Source of the DNA: an uncultured Opitutales bacterium
GTDB taxonomy: Bacteria; Verrucomicrobiota; Verrucomicrobiia; Opitutales; Intestinicryptomonadaceae
DNA length: 64,000 nucleotides
Direction of reading: 5' to 3'
NCBI GenBank assembly: GCA_944389195.1
Contig: CALXLM010000053.1
Span: 18,716 to 82,715 of the forward strand
Under the pieces are notes generated by a model. It was given only the letters and a program-made list of their open reading frames with translations. It ran no database searches and was not told the DNA's origin. A program made the position numbers and the translations under genes. Of the stretch, positions 33,973-44,400 are shown piece after piece. Numbering within the stretch: the stretch's first letter is position 1; every line of letters begins with the position of its first letter.

Positions 33973-35634
33973 TTAGGAAACAAAAAATATAATCAGCAAC
34001 TGGGCTGTCAAAACGCGCATAAACATCGTTAGTGGATAAACCGTCGCATAGGCTACCGCGGGGGAATCGTCACCGCTGGCGCTTGTGGCGTAGGCGAGAG
34101 CCGGAGGGTTTGTCACGCTTCCGGCGAGCACCCCGATGAGGGTGAAATAGTCGGTCTTAAGTAAAAGGCGCGCGCCGGCGCCAACAAACAGCAGCGGTAA
34201 AACCGTGATTGCAAAGCCATAAGCTATCCATTTATAGCCCCCGCCGCAAACGACGGTTGAAACGAAATCGCCGCCCGCCCCTATTCCCACACTCGCAAGA
34301 AACAACGCTATGCCTACCTCGCGGAGCATAAGGCTTGCGCTGACAGTCGTATAGGTGACCATTTTAAAATGTGGGCCGAATCTGCTCAACAGTATCGACA
34401 CTATAAGTGGACCGCCAGCCAACCCGAGTTTTACAGGCTGCGGAATTCCTGGAAAGGAAACGGGCAAAGAACCGATGAGAACGCCGAGAAATATGCCCAA
34501 GAATATCGGCACAAGATTCGGCTGCCTGAGCTTCATCATTGAATTTCCCAAAATTTTCTCGACGCCGCCGATAGCGCCCGACGAACCCACGACAGTCACT
34601 CTGTCGCCCACTTGAAGCTGAAGGTTGGAATGGGCTACGAGATCTATCCCCGCCCTGTTTACACGGGTAATGTTAAATGAATACCCCCCGAAAAGGCCGA
34701 GTTTGCCGAGAGTTTCCCCGTTAACGCTGTGGTTTGTAATCATTATGCGCCTCGCCTCGAGTCCAGTATCGAGTTTTTGCCACTCCATTTCGATTTTTTC
34801 TCCGAGAAAAGCCGCAATAAAATCGGTGTCCTTTTTGTCGCAGACTACAAGGATTTTGTCTCCGCGCTCCAGCACGGTTTCCGGAGAGGCTATCGCAATG
34901 CGGCCGTCCGGCCCGCAAACACGCGATATAACAAAATATTTTCCCGCAAGCCTGACGATATCGTCTATTTTCTTTCCGAATAGCGAAGGATTTACCAGAG
35001 AAATTGAAATTCTGTTTGCACCCTCTCTGACGCCGCGCCGTTTTTTCGTTTCAGAATCTCCGCCGGCTGAAAACATTCCCGGAAGAAACTTCAGCGCCGT
35101 CATCGACAATATCGCGCCGATGACCCCGAGCGGATATGCCACGGCGTATCCGAGTGATATTGAAGGATCTTCTTTTGCGAACATGTCAAGATATGCCTGC
35201 GACGCCGCACCGAGCCCCGGGGTGTTTGTCACAGCCCCCGACAATATTCCTACCATAGTTGACATGGGGACGCCGAATGCGAAACTTAAAAAACATGCCG
35301 TAGCCACCCCCAAAAACACCACACACATCGCGACAGCATTGAGTTTTATTCCCGCCTTTTTGAAAGATGAAAAGAACCCCGGCCCGACCTGCAAGCCTAT
35401 CGAATACACAAAAAGTATTAATCCGAACTCCTTTGCAAAGTTAAGCACCCCAGGCTCGACATCCATGCCGAAGTGCCCGAATGCGAGACCGACAAACAGC
35501 ACCCAGGTGATTCCGAGCGAAACTCCCGCTATGCGCACTTTTCCCAAAGCCACGCCCGCAGTTATGGCGAGCGCAAGAACAAGAACGCAATGCGCCACTC
35601 CGGATCCGAAAAATAAATTCGACAGCCAATTCAT
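33973..35634 (-). CDS. YidE/AspT-family transporter with two TrkA-C domains
   Basis: A 553-residue membrane protein: five or six helices (about 1-190), a soluble middle with two RCK/TrkA-C domains (about 205-370; VGDRVTVVGSSGAIGGVEKIL), then a second helical block (about 380-553). This is the AspT-related AAE transporter layout, with repeats GAVTNTPGLGAASQAYL and GSVTNPPALAYATS in the two halves. Characterised members exchange aspartate/alanine or succinate; most, like E. coli YidE and YbjL, have unknown substrates. Confidence 0.9.
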   Translation of the reverse strand: MNWLSNLFFGSGVAHCVLVLALAITAGVALGKVRIAGVSLGITWVLFVGLAFGHFGMDVEPGVLNFAKEFGLILFVYSIGLQVGPGFFSSFKKAGIKLNAVAMCVVFLGVATACFLSFAFGVPMSTMVGILSGAVTNTPGLGAASQAYLDMFAKEDPSISLGYAVAYPLGVIGAILSMTALKFLPGMFSAGGDSETKKRRGVREGANRISISLVNPSLFGKKIDDIVRLAGKYFVISRVCGPDGRIAIASPETVLERGDKILVVCDKKDTDFIAAFLGEKIEMEWQKLDTGLEARRIMITNHSVNGETLGKLGLFGGYSFNITRVNRAGIDLVAHSNLQLQVGDRVTVVGSSGAIGGVEKILGNSMMKLRQPNLVPIFLGIFLGVLIGSLPVSFPGIPQPVKLGLAGGPLIVSILLSRFGPHFKMVTYTTVSASLMLREVGIALFLASVGIGAGGDFVSTVVCGGGYKWIAYGFAITVLPLLFVGAGARLLLKTDYFTLIGVLAGSVTNPPALAYATSASGDDSPAVAYATVYPLTMFMRVLTAQLLIIFFVS

Positions 35635-35990
35635 AAACGTACTTAAAAAGCCGCAAAGCGCAGGTTTGTCCCGCGCATAGTCACTTTAAGTTGGGGCGGT
35701 TTAGACTTCTTTCGAATAAAATCAAGCCTTTTGTTTGGCAATATGGCTAATCAAAGCGCCCTAATAATTATAAAAACCCCAGTAGGAAAAATAAACGCGC
35801 ACGGCAGTACCCGCCCAAATGCGAACGGAAATCCCCCGCATTTCAAAACGCGCCGGCATGCATAAAAAGAACGGGAAAATTTCAATGCCTTATCTACGCG
35901 GCAATCCCGGACAATCAGCATCCCGGGACGACAACGGAGCCGGCGGCCGACGCGGCGCCAAATGCGCCGCGGACGGCCGGAAATCGCCGA
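35635..35990. other. Intergenic stretch with a long GC hairpin
   Basis: About 355 bases without a convincing gene. A perfect 8-bp stem CGCGGCGC / GCGCCGCG with a CAAAT loop (35951-35971), flanked by GGCC/GGCC, lies 20 bases past the stop of the minus-strand gene at 35991. There is no T run, so it may act as an RNA-stabilising hairpin rather than a classical terminator. Confidence 0.45.
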
Positions 35991-36458
35991 CTATCTGCCG
36001 AGCTTAAACGCCTTGCGCGTTATGCCCGCCCCGATATATGCGGAAATTAGATTCGCCATAAGCTCTTTCCATACGTCGGCCAAATAAAACCCGTTTATAT
36101 AGGCCACGCCGAAAGTTTCCCTTTCTGGTATCAATCCCCATAGCCAGCCCCCTGTTTGCTCGACAGTCTCGACGGCCACGGGAACGTCGGCGAAAAACGC
36201 AAAAATCATCGGGCAAATTCCGAGCATAAAAAACGCCATAAGCAACATTATGCGGCGCGCCCACACTCCGCCGTCGCCGGATCGCGCAAACGCGGCGTCG
36301 TGCGCGGCGCTGTCGGACGACTGCTGCTTTTGAAAAGCCTCCATTACGCTTGTGAACTTCTGGCTGTTCAAGGCGGAAAGCTGTCCGAAAAACGTCACGA
36401 GGGTCGTAAACACCCCGCCGAGTATTCCGCTGTCCCACAGTTCTGCCAGCGAATTCAA
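35991..36458 (-). CDS. Small membrane protein, holin-like, unknown function
   Basis: A 155-residue protein with a TTG start (MNSLAELWDSGILGG). Hydrophobic segments are at about 12-28, 68-92 (IMLLMAFFMLGICPMIFAFFA) and weakly at 115-150 (GFYLADVWKELMANLISAYIGAG), with a charged middle. The layout resembles three-helix phage holins, and no phage gene is nearby; family assignment is a guess. The TTG overlaps the stop of a short upstream ORF (TTGA), suggesting its translation depends on that leader. Confidence 0.45.
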   Translation of the reverse strand: MNSLAELWDSGILGGVFTTLVTFFGQLSALNSQKFTSVMEAFQKQQSSDSAAHDAAFARSGDGGVWARRIMLLMAFFMLGICPMIFAFFADVPVAVETVEQTGGWLWGLIPERETFGVAYINGFYLADVWKELMANLISAYIGAGITRKAFKLGR

Positions 36459-36544
36459 CGCAGTTTCCCCCGCGCGGCGGACGCCCCAACCGCATTTCCA
36501 TAGAGCGCTTGCACGGCGAAAACGCCTGTTATTAATTTTTCCAT
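36455..36544 (-). CDS. 29-residue leader ORF overlapping the membrane-protein start
   Basis: Begins MEKLITGVFAVQALYGNAVGASAA, signal-peptide-like, and ends with TGA overlapping the TTG of the downstream ORF. AAAGGAG lies upstream of the ATG. It may be a translational-coupling leader. Alternatively the two ORFs are one gene with a frameshift, which would give the membrane protein an N-terminal signal. Confidence 0.35.
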   Translation of the reverse strand: MEKLITGVFAVQALYGNAVGASAARGKLR

Positions 36545-36669
36545 AGTTAAAAACTCCTTTTTTTTATGTTAACGAACGCGCCGAAGAAATCGGCGCATAA
36601 TGCGCAATATTAGCGCACATCTCCCAAATGCGCAAAAAAACTTTGGATATTTTTGGAAAACTGAAAATA

Positions 36670-36698
36670 TTGACAAAGCGCACGCGAATTATTTTCTT
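36670..36698 (+). promoter_or_regulatory. Candidate promoter of the 36707-37762 genes
   Basis: TTGACA (36670-36675), 17-base spacer, TTTCTT as a poor -10. The ATG at 36707 would be only a few bases from the transcript start, implying an almost leaderless mRNA. Confidence 0.35.
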
Positions 36699-36706
36699 TG
36701 TTCGGT

Positions 36707-37162
36707 ATGGCTAAAGTAGATATAGAATTAGTTCAGATGATACTCCAGAGAGCCGATCTGGACGCGCGTAAAATATCGCAGATTATGGAGGATTTGAAAT
36801 TCGAGTCCAAACAAAAGGACTCCGACGCCGAAAAAACGCCTCCGGTAAAAAAACAGTTTGTAATAGTTGTAAACGACCCATACGGCAAAATCGGTGACAC
36901 TGGGTTTGAATATCAAGGCTGGGTCGTGCAAATTCCAGAAGACGACGCTCCGACCGACGCTGTAAATAGAATACACAAGGGTGTGTACGATTTCAATATC
37001 ACGCCGAAGGGCAGGCGCATGCCCATAAAGACAGTAGCAGAAGCGTGCGAATTTTGCCCGCAAAAACTTTACAAGGAGCACAATGTGTGGGTTAAAACAA
37101 AAGAGCCTGTGCTCGTGCTGTTGTCGAACGGAAAAATACCGCGCGAAAGCGCGGGGGAATAG
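36707..37162 (+). CDS. Conserved hypothetical protein next to def
   Basis: A 151-residue soluble protein. Residues 1-30 form a helical segment (DIELVQMILQRADLDARKISQIMEDL), a charged linker follows (about 30-45), then a beta-rich domain (FVIVVNDPYGKI, GYDFQ-like FEYQGWVVQIPEDDAPTDAV, FNITPKGRRMPIKT). I do not recognise the family. ATG 36707 is preferred over ATG 36698 because the candidate -10 lies at 36698. It sits nine bases before the peptide deformylase gene and is probably cotranscribed with it. Confidence 0.6.
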   Translation: MAKVDIELVQMILQRADLDARKISQIMEDLKFESKQKDSDAEKTPPVKKQFVIVVNDPYGKIGDTGFEYQGWVVQIPEDDAPTDAVNRIHKGVYDFNITPKGRRMPIKTVAEACEFCPQKLYKEHNVWVKTKEPVLVLLSNGKIPRESAGE

Positions 37163-37171
37163 CGGTTTAAG

Positions 37172-37762
37172 ATGCTAAAGCGCGTCACAAAATTCGGAGA
37201 GCCCATACTGAAGGCGAAAGCCGAAAAAATCGAGACTTTCGACGAATCGGTCGAGCGTCTCGCAAAAGACCTTATCGACACAATGTACGAAGAAAACGGG
37301 CTCGGTTTGGCGGCACCCCAAATTGACGTTCAAAAACGCGCATTTGCAATAGACATGCGCCGCCGCGCTGATCCTAACTCGCCGTGCGTATTTTCCCTTG
37401 ACGGCAAAAGGCTTCCGCTCGACTTGGCCATGCCGCTGGTAGCGATAAACCCGGAGGTCGAAGAAATCGGGAACTATGTTGAAATATCGGAGGAGGGCTG
37501 CCTCTCATTTCCCGGAATATTCGCGGAAGTCGAGCGCAGCGCCGCCGTTAGGCTTAAATATTTCGACACGGCGGGCGTACCGCACGAACTGATATGCGAG
37601 GGGCTTTTTGCAAGATGCGTCCAGCATGAAAACGACCATCTTGACGGTATATGTTTTATAGACCACCTCGCCCCGCGTCAACTTTTCAAGATAGAGCCAA
37701 AGCTCAAGAAGCTGCGCCGCCAAACACGCGACTTTCTTAAGGGGAAAAAAGTCTCCGAGTAG
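37172..37762 (+). CDS. def: Peptide deformylase
   Basis: A 196-residue metalloenzyme that removes the formyl group from nascent proteins. All three motifs are present: GLGLAAPQ (43-50), EEGCLS (107-112) and QHENDHLDG (about 151-159), in which two His and the motif-II Cys bind the metal and Glu is catalytic. The extra C-terminal helix is short. A terminator follows 29 bases downstream. Confidence 0.96.
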   Translation: MLKRVTKFGEPILKAKAEKIETFDESVERLAKDLIDTMYEENGLGLAAPQIDVQKRAFAIDMRRRADPNSPCVFSLDGKRLPLDLAMPLVAINPEVEEIGNYVEISEEGCLSFPGIFAEVERSAAVRLKYFDTAGVPHELICEGLFARCVQHENDHLDGICFIDHLAPRQLFKIEPKLKKLRRQTRDFLKGKKVSE

Positions 37763-37790
37763 CAAAATCTTCTCTGCCGAATTTTCCTGA

Positions 37791-37814
37791 ACGCCGAAAC
37801 AATGCGGCGTTTTT
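37791..37814 (+). terminator. Terminator after def
   Basis: ACGCCG / CGGCGT stem, 8-base loop, then TTTTT. Confidence 0.75.
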
Positions 37815-37870
37815 ATTTGGTTATCGTCACGTCCGCGCGCCGTTTTTAATTCAACCCCTAAAGACATAAT

Positions 37871-38464
37871 ATGGCAACGACAATCGCATTGACAGGAGGA
37901 ATGGGCTGCGGGAAATCCGCAGCTGCAGAAGCCTTCAAAGAACTTGGAGCAAAAGTTATGGACGCGGACTCGCTTTCGCATTTTGTCCTCGAGAACGACC
38001 CTTATGTAATCGGGACGGTAAAACGCGTCGCAGGCGAAAGCGCATACGGCGCGGACGGCAAAGCCCTGAGGGAAAACATCGCAAAAGCCGTGTTTTCAGA
38101 CGCCAAAAAGCTCGCCGAAATAGAGAATGCCATACATCCGGCTGTCGAGAAAATGTGGAGGGAGGAACTCAAGAAATGCGACAGTTCAGCCGACATGTGT
38201 TTTGCGGTAGTCGAAATTCCGCTTCTTTTCGAGAAAAGGCTTGAAAACAAATTCGATATATGCGTTAGTGTTTTTTGTAGCGAGGCGCTGCGCAAAGAGC
38301 GCCTGTTGTCGAGGGGAATGACGGCCGAAGAGATTTTGCGGCGCGATGTGTTTCAAATGTCCCCTCTGGAAAAAGCCAAGCTTGCGGATATAGTGCTTTT
38401 CAACGAAAGCCACAGAAATTTTCTAAAAAGGCAAGTGGAACTTGTATTATCACGTTTAAAATAA
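37871..38464 (+). CDS. coaE: Dephospho-CoA kinase
   Basis: A 197-residue P-loop kinase that performs the last step of CoA synthesis. Walker A is LTGGMGCGKSAAAEAF (8-23), followed by DADSLSHFVLEN and VEIPLLFEKRLENKFD. It lies six bases before rho, so the two are probably one transcript. Confidence 0.95.
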   Translation: MATTIALTGGMGCGKSAAAEAFKELGAKVMDADSLSHFVLENDPYVIGTVKRVAGESAYGADGKALRENIAKAVFSDAKKLAEIENAIHPAVEKMWREELKKCDSSADMCFAVVEIPLLFEKRLENKFDICVSVFCSEALRKERLLSRGMTAEEILRRDVFQMSPLEKAKLADIVLFNESHRNFLKRQVELVLSRLK

Positions 38465-38470
38465 GCGACC

Positions 38471-41203
38471 ATGGACGACAAAGAAAACAATCTGCCCGGC
38501 GAAATACCGGCGGAAGCACCAAAAAAGCGCGGGCGAAAGCCGAAAGCGCAAAAAACGGACGAGAATCCCGAACCCGTAAAAAAAAGGCGCGGAAGGCCGC
38601 GTAAAAACCCCGAAATTCCGCCGCAGACGAATGTTTCATCGGAATCCGCAAAAGCAGAAAACGGCCCGGCCGGTACGCTGGCAGACGGTGATACCCCACC
38701 CTCTCCCCTCGACGAAACGCTCGACAGCGCGGTAAAGCAAAGAAAGTCGCGCAGAATCCGCGGTCCGAAGATTCCGCGCGAAGACGGGCCCCAATGGAGG
38801 GACGCCCCCGTTTCGGACCCGGAACCGGAAAGACACGAGGAATCCCCGGAAATTCCGGAGACCGAAATCTTCGTCCACAGAGACAGCTCGGACGATTTTG
38901 CGTACGGCTCGCCTGTTGAAACCGACGTTGAAAAAGATGAAAGGAACGACGACGGCGAAAACGTTCCGACTTCGTTTTCCACCACAGACGACGATCTTGA
39001 CCCCGAAGGGTACCGCGCACAGGCCGAAACCACAGAAGACGACGATGAACGCAGGATAGCCGAAGCACGGGAATACGAAAATGCCGTGGACGACGCCGTG
39101 CTTTCCAGCCACCGCCAAGGCGACGGCAGAAACAAATGGCAAAAGAGGGACCGCGACAACCGTTATAACGGAAACGGAAGAGCCGCCCAACAGAACAGAC
39201 AGGGAGGCGGAAACGGCCAACAAAACAGGCAAAACCAGCCGAACGGGCGCTTCGACAGAAATGCAAAAAACGGACGCCTCAACCAACAGAACAGGCAGGG
39301 AGGCGGAAACGGCCAACAAAACAGGCAAAACCAACAAAATCTGAGACAGCAGCAAAACGCTCAAAAACAAAAAAAACCGCGTTGGATGCAAAACCAAAAT
39401 AGCGAAGATGACACTATAAACCCGGCCGATCTTCCTGAATGGTTTGCGCTAAAAAGCCAAAAGTCCCTTGACGAATATCTCGCCCAAACGTTTTTCGATA
39501 AAAAGCCGGAGCAAAACCCCGAACCGTTTTTATCGGAATCGTTTGAAACGGCGACTCCGATAGAATTGGACGATCTTGAAAAAATGCGGGCTGAACGCCA
39601 AGAAGACGCAGCAACAGCCCCTTTGATGAACGAAATAGCTGAGCCGCCGGCCACCCAACAGGGCGAAGATCCGGACGCCGAAACAACTCCCGGCAGCGCT
39701 CCGGAACAATCCGGGAAAAACATATCCGACATGGGATATTGGGAATTGATGGCAAACGCCAACGATTCAGCTGCAAAAAAATACGGACTTGCAAAAAAAG
39801 CGGATACTTCCGACTCTGATGATAAAACAGAGCCCGAAGCGGAGGCATTGCAAAGCGACGCCCAGTCCGATGCCAAACCGTTTGAGGAACCGTCATCAGT
39901 AAACGTTCCCGCGTGCGGCCAGATTGATTCCATCGGCGGGCTTGATGAAATAAGGCGCCTCGGGATACGCGATATACGCGACAAATACGACGAAACCGGC
40001 ATACCCTACCGCGCCGGAGCCGGAAAATCCGAACTGATATCCGACTATTTCAAATTCGCCAAAAACAATAAAAAGCTCGTGAAGGCAAAGGGCACTCTCG
40101 ACGTTTTTGAAGACGGATTCGGCGGGGCTATCGCCTTTGCCGACGACAATTACAGGCTGAAAAGAAACTCGATATATGTCCCCCAAATGTTCATAGACAA
40201 ATACGGGCTTAAAAGGGGACACACTGTCGGGGTATTGGCCATGCCTCCCCGTGATTTCGGCCGCGAAACATGCCCGATTGCCGTATCCGTGACGTCGGTT
40301 ATGGATGCGGATCCGGAAACCGCAAAAAACATCACTCCTTTCACCGACTTGATTCCCTATTACCCGACAAGGCGCATAATCATGGAAGCAGACGCATCGT
40401 CGGGCTGGGACAACCTATCGATGAGAGCCGTAGATCTTCTGACTCCGATAGGATTCGGACAGCGCGCATTAATTGTCGCCCCTCCGCGAACCGGAAAAAC
40501 CGTTTTAATGCAGGGAATGGCAAAGTCCATACGCCGAAACGCCCCGCACGCGCACCTGATGATTCTGCTTGTCGATGAACGTCCGGAAGAAGTGACCGAT
40601 TTCAAAAGAAATGTGGACGCAGAAGTAATAGCGTCAACATTTGACGAGGAAGCCTCAAACCATGTACATGCCGCCGAAATGATCATAAGCCGCGCCCGCA
40701 GACTGGTTGAGGAGGGACGCGACGTGGTAATACTGCTCGATTCCATAACACGGCTTGCGCGCGCCTATAACGCGCTTATGCCGAACGGAGGCAGAACAAT
40801 GTCGGGAGGCGTGGAGGCAAACGCACTTCAGAAGCCAAAAAAATTCTTCGGATCGGCAAGAAACATCGAGGGAGGTGGCTCGCTAACAATAATCGGGACG
40901 GCGCTCATCGAAACCGGAAGCAAAATGGACGAAGTAATATTCGAGGAGTTTAAAGGAACCGGGAACCTCGAGCTGCATCTCGACCGCGGGCTGTCGGATA
41001 AGCGCATTTTCCCGGCAATCAATATTGAAAAGAGCGGAACGCGCAAAGAGGAGCTTCTATACCACCCGGACGAAATGTCCAAAATATATGCATTGAGGCG
41101 AGCGATGAAGGGCGTCCCAGCAACCGACGCGATGGAAATGCTCGTCCAAAGGCTCAAAAAGGTGCCTACAAACATAGAATTTCTGCTCGGAATAAACAGA
41201 TAA
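38471..41203 (+). CDS. rho: Transcription termination factor Rho with a ~480-residue disordered extension
   Basis: A 910-residue Rho; E. coli Rho has 419. The conserved part starts near residue 485 ([22 protein letters not shown]) with the RNA-binding N-domain; the ATPase has Walker [10 protein letters not shown] (about 674-682) and Walker [14 protein letters not shown] (about 750-762). The extension begins with two AT-hook-like motifs (KKRGRKPK and RRGRPRK), then acidic stretches, then a Gln/Asn/Gly/Arg-rich low-complexity region (about 232-302) with a 32-residue tandem repeat, then another acidic region. Rho is an RNA translocase that ends transcription. Disordered Rho insertions occur in Bacteroidota and Actinobacteria and can drive phase separation. 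Confidence 0.95.
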   Translation: MDDKENNLPGEIPAEAPKKRGRKPKAQKTDENPEPVKKRRGRPRKNPEIPPQTNVSSESAKAENGPAGTLADGDTPPSPLDETLDSAVKQRKSRRIRGPKIPREDGPQWRDAPVSDPEPERHEESPEIPETEIFVHRDSSDDFAYGSPVETDVEKDERNDDGENVPTSFSTTDDDLDPEGYRAQAETTEDDDERRIAEAREYENAVDDAVLSSHRQGDGRNKWQKRDRDNRYNGNGRAAQQNRQGGGNGQQNRQNQPNGRFDRNAKNGRLNQQNRQGGGNGQQNRQNQQNLRQQQNAQKQKKPRWMQNQNSEDDTINPADLPEWFALKSQKSLDEYLAQTFFDKKPEQNPEPFLSESFETATPIELDDLEKMRAERQEDAATAPLMNEIAEPPATQQGEDPDAETTPGSAPEQSGKNISDMGYWELMANANDSAAKKYGLAKKADTSDSDDKTEPEAEALQSDAQSDAKPFEEPSSVNVPACGQIDSIGGLDEIRRLGIRDIRDKYDETGIPYRAGAGKSELISDYFKFAKNNKKLVKAKGTLDVFEDGFGGAIAFADDNYRLKRNSIYVPQMFIDKYGLKRGHTVGVLAMPPRDFGRETCPIAVSVTSVMDADPETAKNITPFTDLIPYYPTRRIIMEADASSGWDNLSMRAVDLLTPIGFGQRALIVAPPRTGKTVLMQGMAKSIRRNAPHAHLMILLVDERPEEVTDFKRNVDAEVIASTFDEEASNHVHAAEMIISRARRLVEEGRDVVILLDSITRLARAYNALMPNGGRTMSGGVEANALQKPKKFFGSARNIEGGGSLTIIGTALIETGSKMDEVIFEEFKGTGNLELHLDRGLSDKRIFPAINIEKSGTRKEELLYHPDEMSKIYALRRAMKGVPATDAMEMLVQRLKKVPTNIEFLLGINR
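39187..39343 (+). repeat. Tandem repeat inside the rho extension
   Basis: A near-identical segment of about 50 bases starts near 39191 and again near 39287 (period 96 bases = 32 codons). Each encodes [16 protein letters not shown]. It suggests a recent in-frame duplication. Confidence 0.8.
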
Positions 41204-41316
41204 GCTACTACTGCGCACGCAAAAAGATATCGCCCCGCGCGAACCGCGAAAACCTTAAACTGTCTTCGCGCTTTTGCGACTTTCCGACTGACAACCTTAA
41301 ATTGGCCGACAACGCG

Positions 41317-41350
41317 AAAACGGCTTTCGGTGACCGCCGAAAGCCGTTTT
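41317..41350. terminator. Bidirectional terminator between rho and the large glycosidase gene
   Basis: Perfect 14-bp inverted repeat AAAACGGCTTTCGG / CCGAAAGCCGTTTT with a 6-base loop, 114 bases past the rho stop and 80 bases past the stop of the convergent gene at 41430. Confidence 0.85.
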
Positions 41351-41429
41351 AATTAATAGCCAAAATCGGAGTGTCCGCCGGTTTTGCGCCGCTCGGCCGC
41401 AAAATCAAAGCCGGACTCTAAAGCAGAAT

Positions 41430-44400
41430 TTATTCCGCCACAATCTCGAACATCGGCACAGCTCCGCTTTTAAGCTTTCCGTTGTCAATATTGAGTTTCA
41501 TGACGCCGTCTTTAAACTCTACGTCAATCTTTTCTCGCCGTTCGCCGTTGAGCGCTATCGGATACACCGAATACTTTTTCGACGGGTCGAGTTTCAGCTC
41601 CGCCTTTACCCTGCCCCTGCGCATTACGACGGGACCCTTGCCGCTACGGAAAGACAAAACTCCGTCGACGCTCGTAATTGAATCCATATTGTTTTCCTCG
41701 GTGACATAAGCGAATATCAGGCGAGAACTTTCTATAATCTTCTTCCCGTCAAGAGAAGCCACCCCCACAGACGCCGGAACTGACGTAGAAATCAGCTTTA
41801 AAGCCCCCACGTCAAGAGTGCGGTTTTTATGCACCGTGGCCGCGCAGGAATAATCCGTGACGACCTTCATAACCATATTCTTGGAATCCAGCGTAATTTG
41901 TCCGGTATCCGTCTGGTAGATTCCGTTGTCGGGGTCGCTTACATTGTCGGCTGGCAACATTCCGTTTTTCTTCATTTCATCTACAAACTTCGACAAGCGG
42001 AAAGTGCCGTCATTTGAATCTAAAACCTGCTGGAACCAACCTTGAGTAATAACCTCTGATGTGCCGTTCGGCAAAATTTCAATATCGGCCTTAGCGGGCT
42101 TAACATGCTTTAAAGCCTCCGGAGTAGGAGCATCGGCCTTTATCGAAAATCCGACTATCAGCGGTATGCGCATCTGCTGCCCGCCCAATCCGGACAGCGC
42201 ATTCGGGCTGTTCTTGACAAAGCTCTCCGAAATGAGCATGTCAACCCTGTGCTTAAACGGCTTGACGTCTCCGCGCATGAAAAAACACTGGTTGAAAAGC
42301 TCAGCCGTTCTAATCGCCGGAGAATCGCTAACATTGAAGGGCGAAAGATGTTTCGTCTTGCGCGGATTCCATTCAACGGCGCTTGCATGTATAATAAGCG
42401 ACGAAAAGTTCTGGAAAGCCGAATACGGCGAAAACAGCGACATCATCTCGAACCTGTGCTTGTTCCAATACGCATGGTTGTACTCGGTCGCCGTTATCGG
42501 TCTGTCAAAAGACTTTGAAGTCGCTATTGTCCGCCAATAGTCCGCTTCGCGAGCTATCGAACTACTTTGGTTGCAGGTGTGGTCGGCGCCGGGAACGTAA
42601 ATGCCGTCCGGATGCTCGTAATACGAGTTCGTTATGATGGACTCGGACGTTTTATGGCGCGCCCATGCGTCGTACGGAGACCTGCCCAGATTGCGCTGCA
42701 CGATAATGCCCTTATAGCCCGTGCCGCGGACTATCTTTTCGCAAAATTCCATGAATTCGTCGGTGGCCTCCTGGCAGAAGCGATTCCAGTCAAAACCCGA
42801 TGTTAGGCCGGGAATCTCGTCAAAAGATTTAAATGGATACTTTTCCGCGTTCCTGGCCCAATATTGCCCTTTCCACGCATTGTTAAGCTTTTCGATGTCG
42901 CCGTTGTAGCGTTTCTGAAGCCAAGTGCGCCAACGTTTCAGCAAGAATTCCTTTGTAGCCGGCTCAAATTCGACAAACTTGTTGAAACAAATGACAAGCT
43001 CGTTGTAAAATTCTATGACTTGGAATACGGGATCGTCTTTCCATGCGAGCTTTGTATAGGGATTGTAGTGGTTCAGCTGCTCTTCCGCAGTCTCTTTCCA
43101 TATTGCCCTCACCTCTGGATCCCCGAAAATCGCGCGTATCTTAACGTCGTTGCGCTTGTAAAAATTGTAATTTTTAAGCCCGATGTCGTACCACGCAAGA
43201 GGCAGATGAATATACACCCCGTTTTTCTTCAACTCCGAAATTAAAAAGTCGATGGTGTCGTATTGAGCCGCGCGCTGGTCGCGCTTTTTGTCACTTTTTA
43301 TATAGTCGAAACCTATCCGCACGAGATTATAGCCGTTCACGGGCATCAGGGCGGCGTATTTCCTGATATTTTCACGCGCGGTTTCATTGTCGTATTTTAA
43401 TATCAAATGCTGCGGATAGAATGTAAAGCCCTTAAAGCGAACGTCTTTGTCCGGCTCCTTCTCAAACGCCATAGTGCCGCGCTCCGAAACTATTACGCGC
43501 CCAAGCGAGCCGGATTCCTTCAGTTCCGAAAAACCAGAAACGTCGAGCGCGCTACCGCGGAGCGTCGTCAAATCCAACGGCATGTCAACCAAAACCCAAT
43601 CGGGGTTATTCTCGGGCGTCACGGTTTCGCATGTGATGACCTTTCTGTCCGAGAGTGTCGCCGCAACCACAACCCACGGTATCCTTCCGGACGTCTGAAA
43701 TTCCACCTTGCTTACGGCGCGATTGTTGTCGAGCGTGACATGCGTCATATAGAGCGCGCCTCGGTTGCGCTTCTTTGAAGTCATGTAAACAATCTTGCCG
43801 TTGCGCAGTATTTCGGGCGCCCAGCAGTCGCCTGCGGAAATCCCGTAGCGGACAGGATGCGCGCTCCGCTTGCCGTCGTCGTAATAGACAACAACATAGC
43901 CCACTATGTCGTTCTGCTTAAGATTGGCCTTGTTTGACGCCGTGTGCAGCATGTAAATGTATTTACCCAACAACGGCTTCTCCGACAAATCGACAACGGC
44001 TGAATTTAAAATCGTCGGCGACTTCGGCGATTTAAACGTCAAGACAGACGCCCCCGAATTTTTTTCGGGATCAATAATCCTAAATTTTACGCCTTCAAAT
44101 TCCGTATCCCCAACCTTGGAAAGAAACTTTTTAAAACTTTTATTTTTACCCTCGTCGGTCCAACCGCCCGCGCCGTCTGACGGCGTTTCGTCAATAAAAC
44201 CCATATTGGCATATTTTTCGAGAGGAAGGGGGTACTCGTCGTCCATATCCGCAGGAAGAGCGCAGCGGGCGTCAAAGGAGATTTCGAAAACCTCCCCCCC
44301 CTTTACCTGAAAGGCGCTTCTTACCGCAGCATACGAATTGGCGCGCGCCACCCACTTTCCGTGCGCCGCCTGCTCTTTAGGAAGCGCATATACGGATTTT

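Noticed and set aside
35741..35863. 40-codon plus-strand frame starting MANQSALIIIKTPVGKI
   Set aside because: Low-complexity end, no ribosome-binding site, no terminator; not distinguishable from chance.
39187..39343. Tandem repeats as a possible CRISPR or mobile repeat
   Set aside because: They are in-frame duplications within rho coding sequence without spacer structure.
38636..39397. 253-codon minus-strand frame inside rho
   Set aside because: It is the reverse shadow of the low-complexity rho extension; rho has clear family motifs.
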